Shown: in pieces, positions 8,463 to 16,103 of the stretch
Numbering within the stretch: position 1 is the first letter of the stretch
How the letters are laid out: every line of letters begins with the position of its first letter
DNA from: SZAS-103 sp038226665
GTDB lineage: Bacteria > Pseudomonadota > Gammaproteobacteria > Xanthomonadales > Xanthomonadaceae
Assembly: GCA_038226665.1 (NCBI GenBank)
Contig: JBBRQI010000015.1
Span: 12,460 to 76,459 of the forward strand
Length of the DNA stretch: 64,000 nt
Reading direction: 5' to 3'
Notes under the pieces: model-generated
The model's database searches: none
The model's input: the letters and a program-made list of their open reading frames with translations, nothing else
What the model was told of the DNA's origin: nothing
Program-made: the position numbers and the translations under genes

Positions 8463-11400
8463 ATGTCTAAGCTCCTGATCTCGCAATATCTCAACGATCT
8501 CGCCCGGCTCAAACAGGTCGGCGGCACGCATCGCGAATCGGTGGTCAGCGAGGCGTTCAAGGATCTGCTGAAGGGCTACGCGCGCAGCCACGACCTCGTC
8601 TTCATCCCGCAATACCAGTTCAAGTCCACCGCCAACGACCTGCGCACGGTCGATGGCGCGCTGCTGCATGCGCTGCGGATGCCGTTCGGCTATTGGGAAG
8701 CCAAGGACGAGAAGGACGACCTCGACGCCGAGATCGCCATCAAGTTCAAGCGCGGCTATCCGAAGGACAACATCATCTTTGAGGATTCGACGCAGGCTGT
8801 GCTGATCCAGAACGGCAACGAAGTCATCCGCTGCAAGGTGGACGATGTCGAGGGTTTGCAGAAATTGCTGAAGCTGTTCTTCGCCTATGAGCGGACCGAG
8901 ATCGTCGAGTTCCGCAAGGCGGTCAAGCAATTCACCACTGACCTGCCCGAAGTGCTCAAGGCGTTGCGCGCGATGATCGATTCAGCGCACGCCGACAATC
9001 CCGCATTCCGCAAGGCCGCGCAGGATTTCCTCGCGCACGCGCAGAAGACCATCAATCCCGGTCTTGTGTTCGACGACGTGCGCGAGATCCTGATCCAGCA
9101 CATCCTCACCGACGAAATTTTCGACGAGGTGTTTCCGGGCCAGCCCTTCCACAAGGAAAACAACGTCGCTATCGAACTGCACAAGCTTGAGGACACCTTC
9201 TTTACGGGCAACACCAAGTTCCAGACGCTGAAGAGTCTCGAGGTCTATTACCGCGCCATCCGCGCCGCCGCCGCGCGCATCGACAAGCATCCCGAAAAGC
9301 AGGCGTTCCTGAAGACGATCTACGAAAACTTTTACAAGGTCTACAACCCCAAGGCCGCCGACCGCCTCGGCGTGGTCTATACGCCGAACGAGATCGTGCG
9401 CTTCATGATTGAGTCTGCCGATTGGCTGTGCGAGCAGCACTTCGGCCGCAACCTGATCGACCGCGATGTGGAAATCCTCGACCCGGCGGCGGGCACCGGA
9501 ACCTTCATCACCGAGTTGATCGAACACTTTCGCGGCCAGCCCGCCAAGCTCAAGCACAAATATCTCGAAGAGCTGCACGCCAACGAGATCGGCATCCTGC
9601 CGTACTACGTCGCCAACCTGAACATCGAGGCGACCTACGCCGCGATCACTGGCGGCTACGAGGAATTCCCCGGCCTGTGCCTGGTGGATACGCTCGACAA
9701 CGTCGCCGGCCTCGGCAAGCGCACCGGCGCGCAGATTGCCGATCTGTTCGGCATGGGAGATGAGAACGTCGAGCGCATCAAGCGCCAGAACAAACGCAAG
9801 ATCAGCGTCATCATCGGCAACCCGCCCTACAACGCCAATCAAGCCAACGAGAACGACAACAACAAGAACCGCGAATACCCGGAGATCGACCGCCGCATCA
9901 AGGACACCTACATCAAGGCGTCCACCGCGCAGAAGACCAAGCTGTACGACATGTACACGCGGTTTGTACGTTGGGCATCAGATCGCGTACACGACGACGG
10001 CGTCATTGCATTCGTTAGCAACTCATCATTCATTGAAGCACGTACGTTCGATGGCTTCCGAGCATGCCTGGTGAACGAGTTCAACGAAGTCTGGATGATC
10101 GACCTCAAAGGCAACGCACGTACTACTGGCGAGCGTCGTCGAAGAGAAGCTGGCAACATTTTTGATGACCAAATTCGTGTCGGGATTGCAGTCTGGTTTT
10201 GCGTCAAAAAGCGCGGAGCGCAGGGCTGTCGTCTTCGTTACGAAGCTGTCCACGACTACGCGAAAGCTGATGAGAAGCGCGAGTTTCTTACAGCAAAGAA
10301 GTTGCAAGAACGTGACATGGTGGAGATTCGTTCGGACGCAAAACACAATTGGATAAACCTGACGAGCAACGATTTTGATTCGTTACTCCCACTCATCGAT
10401 AAGACATCAAAAGCGGCAACGACGAGAGTCCGAGAACGATCGATCTTCAAGCTCTTTGGAAATGGCGTCAATACTGCTCGCGATGCATGGGTTACAGACC
10501 TTAGTGAAACAGAACTTGCCCGCAAAGCCACATTCTTTCTAGACGAGTTCAATCGACACTCAGCTACAGATAAGACGTATAGCGGCCCCCTCAAGTGGTC
10601 GAGAAATCTCAAGACTAAGCTTATTCGAGGAACTCGAGAGTCGTTCGACGTATCGCATCTGCAGCGATATGCCTATCGACCGTTCTTCTTAGTTTTCGGC
10701 TATTTGTCGCCGCTGATGATCGACGAGCTTGGCCAGTTCGACTCATTCAACGTGACCAATAACGTGACAATCAATTTTCCCGCAGGCAATGACTTCCGTT
10801 GCTTGGCCACAGGATTGCCGAGCGATTTCCATTACATCGGCGACACAAAAGTTGTGGGGTTCCAACGATTCGATAAAAACGGAGTTGCAGTCGACAACAT
10901 CACCGACTGGGCGCTCAAGCAGTTCAAGGATCACTACAAGTCCGGCCCCTCACCCCAGCCCTCTCCCGATGGGAGAGGGAGCAAGGCGAAGGCGCGCGTG
11001 ATCGACAAGCAGGCGATCTTCCACTACGTGTATGCGGTGCTGCACGATCCGGTCTATCGCGAGACGTACGCGCAGAATCTCAAGCGGGAGTTTCCGCGCA
11101 TTCCGCTGTATCCGGACTTCTGGCGCTGGGCCGCATGGGGCGAGGCGCTGATGGCGCTGCACATCGGTTACGAATCCGTCGCGCCGTGGCCGCTGACGCG
11201 CACCGACATCGTCGATGAAAAAGCGCGCGCTGCCGGCCAATCGCCCAAGCCCGTACTCAAAGCCGACAAGCCCGCTGGTCGCATCGTGCTCGACAGCGAA
11301 ACCACGCTGTCCGGGATCCCGCCCGAAGCCTGGGACTACAAACTCGGCAACCGCTCCGCGCTGGAATGGATCCTCGACCAGTACAAGGAAAAGAAGCCGA

Positions 11401-11546
11401 AAGACCCGACCATCCGCGCAAAGTTCGACACCTATCGCTTCACGGACTACAAAGAGCAAGTCATCGACCTGCTGCTGCGCGTAACCCGCGTCAGCGTCGA
11501 GACCCAGGCCATCACCACCGCGATGCGCACCGCGCCACGCGCCTGA
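8463..11546 (+). CDS. Single-chain restriction-modification enzyme (nuclease + N6-adenine methyltransferase + specificity region), type IIG/ISP-like
   Basis: A 1027-residue fusion. Residues about 1-130 carry a PD-(D/E)xK nuclease pattern (Asp64 in TVDGAL, then Glu79-Ala-Lys81 in YWEAK). A helical spacer follows, then an adenine methyltransferase with motif I DPAAGTGTF at residue 340 and catalytic NPPY at residue 453. The C-terminal third is the likely target-recognition region. There is no DEAD-box helicase, unlike the roughly 1500-residue LlaGI-type ISP enzymes, so it should act like a type IIG enzyme that cuts and methylates from one chain. Two oddities: the stretch 9950-10930 is much less GC-rich than its flanks, and a palindromic repeat is translated in frame near residues 827-843. 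Confidence 0.85.
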   Translation: MSKLLISQYLNDLARLKQVGGTHRESVVSEAFKDLLKGYARSHDLVFIPQYQFKSTANDLRTVDGALLHALRMPFGYWEAKDEKDDLDAEIAIKFKRGYPKDNIIFEDSTQAVLIQNGNEVIRCKVDDVEGLQKLLKLFFAYERTEIVEFRKAVKQFTTDLPEVLKALRAMIDSAHADNPAFRKAAQDFLAHAQKTINPGLVFDDVREILIQHILTDEIFDEVFPGQPFHKENNVAIELHKLEDTFFTGNTKFQTLKSLEVYYRAIRAAAARIDKHPEKQAFLKTIYENFYKVYNPKAADRLGVVYTPNEIVRFMIESADWLCEQHFGRNLIDRDVEILDPAAGTGTFITELIEHFRGQPAKLKHKYLEELHANEIGILPYYVANLNIEATYAAITGGYEEFPGLCLVDTLDNVAGLGKRTGAQIADLFGMGDENVERIKRQNKRKISVIIGNPPYNANQANENDNNKNREYPEIDRRIKDTYIKASTAQKTKLYDMYTRFVRWASDRVHDDGVIAFVSNSSFIEARTFDGFRACLVNEFNEVWMIDLKGNARTTGERRRREAGNIFDDQIRVGIAVWFCVKKRGAQGCRLRYEAVHDYAKADEKREFLTAKKLQERDMVEIRSDAKHNWINLTSNDFDSLLPLIDKTSKAATTRVRERSIFKLFGNGVNTARDAWVTDLSETELARKATFFLDEFNRHSATDKTYSGPLKWSRNLKTKLIRGTRESFDVSHLQRYAYRPFFLVFGYLSPLMIDELGQFDSFNVTNNVTINFPAGNDFRCLATGLPSDFHYIGDTKVVGFQRFDKNGVAVDNITDWALKQFKDHYKSGPSPQPSPDGRGSKAKARVIDKQAIFHYVYAVLHDPVYRETYAQNLKREFPRIPLYPDFWRWAAWGEALMALHIGYESVAPWPLTRTDIVDEKARAAGQSPKPVLKADKPAGRIVLDSETTLSGIPPEAWDYKLGNRSALEWILDQYKEKKPKDPTIRAKFDTYRFTDYKEQVIDLLLRVTRVSVETQAITTAMRTAPRA
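10945..10982. repeat. Palindromic repeat copy 1, in frame inside the restriction-modification gene
   Basis: CCCTCTCCC (10959-10967), GAT, then GGGAGAGGG (10971-10979) form a perfect 9-bp hairpin preceded by a CCCCTCACCCCAG run. It is translated as a PSPQPSPDGRG peptide within the protein. It belongs to the same family as the other four copies in the ole cluster. Confidence 0.7.
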
Positions 11547-11568
11547 AACTCATGAGCAACCATTACGC

Positions 11569-12486
11569 ATGAACTACCCCGGTTACCCATTTACTCCACA
11601 GCGCTTCGACGTGCGCCCCGGCATCGCGATGTCCTACCTCGACGAAAGCCCGTCGGATAACGGCCGGCGCGATGGCGAGGTCGCGGCTCCTGAAACGATT
11701 GTGATGCTGCACGGCAACCCGTCGTGGAGCTATTACTGGCGGCACCTGGTGCTCGGCCTGCGGGACCGCTATCGCTGCATCGTTCCCGACCACGTCGGCA
11801 TGGGGTTGTCGGACAAGCCTTCGGATGAGCAATACAAGTACACACTGCAATCGCGCGTGGACGACCTGGATGCGCTGCTCGCGCATCTGGACGTCGTCGA
11901 CAACATCACTCTCGCGGTGCACGACTGGGGCGGGATGATCGGTTTCGGCTGGGCGCTCAAGCATGCTGGGCGCGTGAAACGGTTGGTGATCCTCAACACC
12001 GGCGCGTTCCCGTTACCGATCGCCAAGCCACTGCCGTGGCGATTGAAATTCGGACGCGATTCGTGGCTCGGCGCGTGCATGATCCGCGGCTTCAACGCAT
12101 TCGCGGCGGGCGCGGCAAAGCATGGTGTGGAAACGCCGATGCCCGCCGATGTCCGTCGCGCCTATCTCGCACCGTACGACTCGTGGGCGCATCGCATTGC
12201 GACGTTGCGCTTCGTGCAGGACATTCCGCTGTCGCCGGTCGATCCCGCGTGGCCGCTGGTCGAGAAAGTCGGCCAGCATCTGCATGAGTTCGCCGATCGT
12301 CCGGCTTTCATCGGCTGGGGGCTGCGCGATTTCGTGTTCGACAAGCACTTCCTCGAAGGCTTCACCAGCGCGCTGCCGAATGCGGAAGTGCATGCGTTCG
12401 ACGATGCGGGACACTATGTGCTCGAGGACAAGCATGCGGTGCTGGTGCCGGCGATTCGGACGTTCCTCGACGCGCATGCGTTGTGA
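11569..12486 (+). CDS. oleB: OleB, beta-lactone decarboxylase (alpha/beta-hydrolase)
   Basis: OleB removes CO2 from the cis-beta-lactone made by OleC to give the internal cis-olefin. It belongs to the haloalkane-dehalogenase branch of alpha/beta-hydrolases. In this 305-residue protein the oxyanion HGNPSWSYYWR block, the nucleophile Asp119 in AVHDWGGMIG and the catalytic His282 in DDAGHYVLED are visible. The ATG at 11569 is 22 bases after the stop of the restriction-modification gene and has no clear ribosome-binding site. In Xanthomonas this gene follows oleA directly. A GC-rich hairpin repeat follows the stop, and oleC comes next. Confidence 0.92.
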   Translation: MNYPGYPFTPQRFDVRPGIAMSYLDESPSDNGRRDGEVAAPETIVMLHGNPSWSYYWRHLVLGLRDRYRCIVPDHVGMGLSDKPSDEQYKYTLQSRVDDLDALLAHLDVVDNITLAVHDWGGMIGFGWALKHAGRVKRLVILNTGAFPLPIAKPLPWRLKFGRDSWLGACMIRGFNAFAAGAAKHGVETPMPADVRRAYLAPYDSWAHRIATLRFVQDIPLSPVDPAWPLVEKVGQHLHEFADRPAFIGWGLRDFVFDKHFLEGFTSALPNAEVHAFDDAGHYVLEDKHAVLVPAIRTFLDAHAL

Positions 12487-12493
12487 ACTCCTT

Positions 12494-12515
12494 CCCTTGC
12501 GCATCGCGCAGGGGG
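12494..12515. repeat. Palindromic repeat copy 2, 3' of oleB
   Basis: CCCTTGCGC (12494-12502) and GCGCAGGGGG (12506-12515) form a 9-bp stem with a T-G wobble and a 3-base loop, 8 bases after the oleB stop. It lacks a T tract, so termination is uncertain. Confidence 0.5.
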
Positions 12516-12612
12516 TGATGAGCCGCATCTGTACGATCCGCCAGTGGCAGATCGTGCGGCGAAGAACGCCCGGCAGGGCAGGACAGATTGGGAGGGGGTT
12601 AAGCTCTTGGCT

Positions 12613-14358
12613 ATGGAACTCAAAGAGACAAGCACTCCTCCCCAACCCTCCCCTGCGCCACGCGCAAGGGAGGGAGTCGAGCCCTGCAACATCGCTGCTG
12701 CCCTGCCGCGCATGGCCGCCGAGCGCGGCGACCAGGTCGCGATGCGTTGCCCGGGTTCGCGCGGCATCAATGGTTTCGCGCGCTACGACGTCACCCTGAC
12801 TTACGCAGAGCTCGACCGCCGCAGCGACGCGATCGCGGCAGGGCTCTCGCAGATCGGCATCGTGCGCGGCGTGCGAACCGTATTGATGGTGCGACCGTCG
12901 CCGGAATTCTTCCTGCTGATGTTCGCGCTGTTCAAGCTCAGCGCGGTGCCGGTGCTGGTCGATCCGGGCATCGACAAGCGCGCGTTGAAGCAGTGCCTCG
13001 ACGAAGCGAAACCCGATGCGTTCATCGGTATTCCGCTCGCGCATGCGGCGCGGATCGCGCTGGGCTGGGCGAAGTCCGCGCGCATCCGCGTCACCGTCGG
13101 CGCGCGCTGGTTCTGGCGCGGCGCGACACTCAAGCAAATCGAGGCGCTTGGCGTCGGCGCATCGACGCAACTTGCCGATACGCAGCCAGATGACGCCGCA
13201 GCGATCCTGTTCACATCGGGATCGACCGGCGTGCCCAAGGGCGTCGTCTATCGGCACCGGCATTTCGTCGCGCAGATCGACATGTTGCGCGATGCGTTCG
13301 GCATCGAACCCGGCGGCGTCGACCTGCCGACGTTCCCGCCGTTCGCATTGTTCGATCCGGCGCTGGGCCTGACCTCGATCATTCCCGACATGGACCCGAC
13401 GCGGCCTGCGGGTGCCAACCCGAAAAAGCTGCACGATGCGATCGCGCGTTTCGGCGTGACCCAACTCTTCGGATCGCCTGCGCTGGTCGATGTACTCGCA
13501 CGCTTCGGCGAAAAGCTTCCGACGATTCGCCGCATCACTTCTGCAGGCGCGCCGGTGCCCCCGGATGTCGTGACCAAAATGCGCGCGTTGTTGCCCCACG
13601 ACGCGCAACTGTGGACTCCGTATGGCGCGACCGAATGCCTGCCGGTCGCAGTCATCGAAGGCCGCGAACTGCAGTCCACGCGCATGGCGACCGAACAGGG
13701 CGCAGGCACGTGCGTGGGTCGCGCGGTGCCGCCGAACGATGTGCGCATCATCCGGATCGACGATGCGGCTATAGCGGAATGGTCGGACGATTTGCTGCTC
13801 GCGCAAGGCGAGGCAGGCGAAATCACCGTCGCTGGTCCGACCGCAACCGACAGCTATCTCAATCGACCGGAAGCGACACGGCTGGCGAAGATTCGCGAGC
13901 ATTTTCCGGACGGCGAGCGCATCGTCCATCGCATGGGCGACCTCGGCTACTTCGATGCGGAAGGTCGATTGTGGTTTTGCGGCCGCAAGTCGCATCGCGT
14001 CGAGACTGCAGACGGGCCGCTGTATACCGAGCAGGTCGAGCCGATATTCAACACGCATCCTGATGTTCGCCGCACCGCGCTCGTCGGCGTCGGCGTGGGT
14101 GGCAAGCAGACACCGGTATTGTGCGTGGAATTGCGCGATGGCATTCGCAAAGACCAGCACGCACGGATCGCCGACGCGCTGCGCCATAGCGCCGAAGGAT
14201 TCGTGCACACGGCGAGGATCACAACCTTCCTGTTCCATCCGAAATTCCCGGTCGATATCCGCCACAACGCGAAGATCGGCCGCGAAAAACTTGCTTTGTG
14301 GGTCGCATCGACTCCCTCCCTTTCGCCGCAGGCGAAGGGGAGGGTTGCGGAGGGATAG
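12613..14358 (+). CDS. oleC: OleC, beta-lactone synthetase (AMP-forming ligase family)
   Basis: OleC uses ATP to close 2-alkyl-3-hydroxyalkanoic acids into cis-beta-lactones. The family signatures are clear: phosphate loop TSGSTGVPKG near residue 200, TPYGATECLP, GDLGYFDAEGRLWFCGRK, and the C-terminal PVDIRHNAKIGREKL with the catalytic Lys. Homology begins at CNIAAALPRMA, about 35 residues in. The preceding residues (PPQPSPAPRAREG) are translated from a palindromic repeat, so the repeat has remodelled the start. ATG 12613 is the best candidate; an upstream in-frame GTG at 12544 is possible. The last residues (SLSPQAKGRVAEG) are encoded by another repeat copy. It should assemble with OleB and OleD. 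Confidence 0.92.
   Translation: MELKETSTPPQPSPAPRAREGVEPCNIAAALPRMAAERGDQVAMRCPGSRGINGFARYDVTLTYAELDRRSDAIAAGLSQIGIVRGVRTVLMVRPSPEFFLLMFALFKLSAVPVLVDPGIDKRALKQCLDEAKPDAFIGIPLAHAARIALGWAKSARIRVTVGARWFWRGATLKQIEALGVGASTQLADTQPDDAAAILFTSGSTGVPKGVVYRHRHFVAQIDMLRDAFGIEPGGVDLPTFPPFALFDPALGLTSIIPDMDPTRPAGANPKKLHDAIARFGVTQLFGSPALVDVLARFGEKLPTIRRITSAGAPVPPDVVTKMRALLPHDAQLWTPYGATECLPVAVIEGRELQSTRMATEQGAGTCVGRAVPPNDVRIIRIDDAAIAEWSDDLLLAQGEAGEITVAGPTATDSYLNRPEATRLAKIREHFPDGERIVHRMGDLGYFDAEGRLWFCGRKSHRVETADGPLYTEQVEPIFNTHPDVRRTALVGVGVGGKQTPVLCVELRDGIRKDQHARIADALRHSAEGFVHTARITTFLFHPKFPVDIRHNAKIGREKLALWVASTPSLSPQAKGRVAEG
12636..12676. repeat. Palindromic repeat copy 3, inside the oleC start region
   Basis: CCCTCCCCTGCGC (12646-12658) pairs with GCGCAAGGGAGGG (12662-12674), 12 of 13 positions, with a 3-base loop. 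The preceding CTCCTCCCCAA run is shared with the other copies. It is translated as PPQPSPAPRAREG at the OleC N-terminus. Confidence 0.7.
14311..14350. repeat. Palindromic repeat copy 4, 3' end of oleC
   Basis: CCCTCCCTTTCGCC (14314-14327) pairs with GGCGAAGGGGAGGG (14331-14344), with one T-G wobble in 14 positions and a 3-base loop. It encodes the last residues of OleC and ends 18 bases before the start of the DUF559 gene. Confidence 0.75.
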
Positions 14359-14361
14359 TTC

Positions 14362-14805
14362 TTGGACACGAAGCGGCAATTCGCTCGCGAGCTGCGGAAG
14401 AATGCTACCGATGCGGAACGTCTTCTATCGCACTCATTGAAAAGTCGGCAGCTCGATGGATTCCGTTTCCATCGACAAGCGCCTCTCGGTGACTTCATCG
14501 TGGATTTTCTTTGCCCCCAAGCGAGATTCATCGTGGAACTGGACGGCGGTCAGCACACTGATCGTGCCATGTACGACGATGCTCGAACAATATGGCTCGC
14601 CGAGAAAGGCTACCGCGTCTTGCGCTTTTGGAATCATGAAGCCATTCAAAATACGGATACAGTGCTCGCGGAGATTCATCGACAGTTGACGAAAGGCTTT
14701 ACCCCTCCCCAGCCCTCCCCTTCGCTTTGCGAAATGGAGGGAGCACAAGCGCAGCTTTCTCTGCCGGGTGCGGACTCGATCGCCAATGCAGGCGACGAGC
14801 CATGA
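14362..14805 (+). CDS. DUF559 endonuclease-domain protein (Vsr-like fold)
   Basis: A 147-residue protein whose first 115 residues are a typical DUF559 domain, a small restriction-endonuclease-like fold related to very-short-patch-repair nucleases: FARELRKNATDAERLL, FHRQAPLGDFIVDFLC, FIVELDGGQH and GYRVLRFWNHEA. The Asp and Glu of DFIVDF and ELDGGQH are the likely catalytic acids. The start is TTG 14362, as no ATG precedes the conserved part. The tail (TPPQPSPSLCEMEG) is encoded by a palindromic repeat. The stop overlaps the oleD start (ATGA). A nuclease gene between oleC and oleD is foreign to the pathway; its role is unknown. Confidence 0.85.
   Translation: MDTKRQFARELRKNATDAERLLSHSLKSRQLDGFRFHRQAPLGDFIVDFLCPQARFIVELDGGQHTDRAMYDDARTIWLAEKGYRVLRFWNHEAIQNTDTVLAEIHRQLTKGFTPPQPSPSLCEMEGAQAQLSLPGADSIANAGDEP
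14702..14745. repeat. Palindromic repeat copy 5, 3' end of the DUF559 gene
   Basis: CCCTCCCCTTCGC (14713-14725) pairs with GCGAAATGGAGGG (14729-14741), 11 of 13 positions, with loop TTT. The leading ACCCCTCCCCAG run matches copies 1 and 3. It is translated as the PPQPSPSLCEMEG tail of the nuclease. Confidence 0.7.
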
Positions 14806-15806
14806 AGATTCTGGTCACAGGCGGTGGTGGTTTCCTCGGCCAGGCGATCTGCCGCTTGCTGGTCGCTCGCGGCTACAACGTCGCAAGTTTCAATCGCGGC
14901 CTGTATCCGGAACTCGATACGCTCGGCGTGCGCCAGCTTCGCGGCGATCTCGCCGATGCGGATACGGTGCGCGCTGCTGCGCACGGGATGGATGCGGTTT
15001 TCCACAACGCCGCGAAGGCGGGCGTGTGGGGCAGTTACGAAAGCTATCGGCTCGCGAACGTGGTCGGTACCGATAATGTTCTCGCTGCATGCCGCAAGCA
15101 TGGGATAGGAAAACTTGTTTACACCTCGACTCCAAGCGTGACCCATCGCGCGAACCATCCTGTTGCCGGCGGCAATGAAATGAACACGCCGTACGGCGGA
15201 CATTTCAAGGCTGCGTATCCGATCACCAAGACGATCGCCGAGAAAGCCGTGCTCGCGGCGAACGACGCAACGCTGGCGACCGTTGCATTGCGGCCGCGAC
15301 TGATCTGGGGGCCGGGCGACAACCAGCTGTTGCCGCGACTCGTCGAACGCGCACGTGCAGGTCGGCTGCGTTTGGTCGGCGATGGCGAGAACCTGATCGA
15401 CAGTACCTATGTCGAGAACGCGGCGCAGGCGCATCTGGATGCATTCGACCATCTGATGGTTGGCGCAACATGCTCGGGCAAGCCGTATTTCATTTCCAAC
15501 GACGACCCGCGCAGCGCGCGCGAAACCGTCAACGCATTGCTCGGCGCAGTCGGCGCACCGCAAGTTCAGGGCACGATTCCTTTCGGAGCCGCCTATGCAG
15601 CGGGCGCCGTCATGGAAGGCTTGTGGAAAATATTTCCATTGAAGGGCGAACCGCCGATGACCCGTTTCCTCGCCGAACAACTCGCCACGACCCACTGGTA
15701 CGACATCTCCGCTGCGCGCGATGATTTCGGATATGTGCCGCGAGTGAGTTTAGACGAAGGGTTGCGACGGCTTGCGGCCGCGTGGGATACGCACTGTTCA
15801 GGCTGA
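14802..15806 (+). CDS. oleD: OleD, NADPH-dependent 2-alkyl-3-ketoalkanoate reductase (extended SDR)
   Basis: OleD reduces the OleA product to the 2-alkyl-3-hydroxyalkanoic acid used by OleC. In this 334-residue protein the Rossmann motif TGGGGFLG lies at residues 6-13. The active-site Tyr139 and Lys143 are in YPITKT, after a TSTPSVTH block. LRPRLIWGPGD and DSTYVENAAQAHLDA are typical of NAD-dependent epimerase-like extended SDRs. The ATG at 14802 overlaps the DUF559 stop by four bases. This is the last ole gene; a DUF1328 membrane protein follows without an obvious link. Confidence 0.94.
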   Translation: MKILVTGGGGFLGQAICRLLVARGYNVASFNRGLYPELDTLGVRQLRGDLADADTVRAAAHGMDAVFHNAAKAGVWGSYESYRLANVVGTDNVLAACRKHGIGKLVYTSTPSVTHRANHPVAGGNEMNTPYGGHFKAAYPITKTIAEKAVLAANDATLATVALRPRLIWGPGDNQLLPRLVERARAGRLRLVGDGENLIDSTYVENAAQAHLDAFDHLMVGATCSGKPYFISNDDPRSARETVNALLGAVGAPQVQGTIPFGAAYAAGAVMEGLWKIFPLKGEPPMTRFLAEQLATTHWYDISAARDDFGYVPRVSLDEGLRRLAAAWDTHCSG

Positions 15807-15860
15807 ACCGTGCATAGTCCGCTATGCCAATGAAGGCATTTGAGCCATAGGGAGGGCGCC

Positions 15861-16016
15861 ATGCTGCATTACGCGATTGTCTTTTTCATCGTCGCAATCA
15901 TCGCTGCCGTACTGGGTTTCGGCGTCATCGCCGGTACTGCCGCCATGATCGCGAAAGTCCTGTTCGTCGTGTTCCTGATCCTCGCAATTCTCAGCTTCCT
16001 GAAACGGGCTGCCTGA
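15861..16016 (+). CDS. DUF1328 small membrane protein (YtjA-like)
   Basis: A 51-residue protein with two hydrophobic helices (residues about 5-25 and 30-47) joined by a short G-T-A-A-M turn. This matches the DUF1328/YtjA family of small membrane proteins, commonly single genes of unknown function in proteobacteria. A good ribosome-binding site (AGGGAGG) precedes the ATG. It is too short to be certain from composition alone, but the family pattern is clear. Confidence 0.85.
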   Translation: MLHYAIVFFIVAIIAAVLGFGVIAGTAAMIAKVLFVVFLILAILSFLKRAA

Positions 16017-16066
16017 TCAGGCGCGGCTTCATGGAGCAAGCGGGCTGTCGGACGCTCGCAGGAGAA

Positions 16067-16098
16067 TGGCCCGTCGCATGCGGCGGGCCAGTTACAAT
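16067..16098 (+). promoter_or_regulatory. Hairpin and -10-like box ahead of ubiJ
   Basis: TGGCCCGTCGC (16067-16077) and GCGGCGGGCCA (16080-16090) form an 11-bp stem with one wobble. TACAAT (16093-16098) follows at once, six bases before the ubiJ ATG at 16104. A transcript from this box would start on or next to the ATG (leaderless). The hairpin may also close the DUF1328 transcript. Confidence 0.4.
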
Positions 16099-16103
16099 GG
16101 CGG

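Noticed and set aside
12013..14379. A long open frame on the minus strand (about 788 codons) antisense to oleB-oleC
   Set aside because: It is the mirror of two well-recognised genes in GC-rich DNA. Its translation is rich in Arg, His and Cys without domain patterns.
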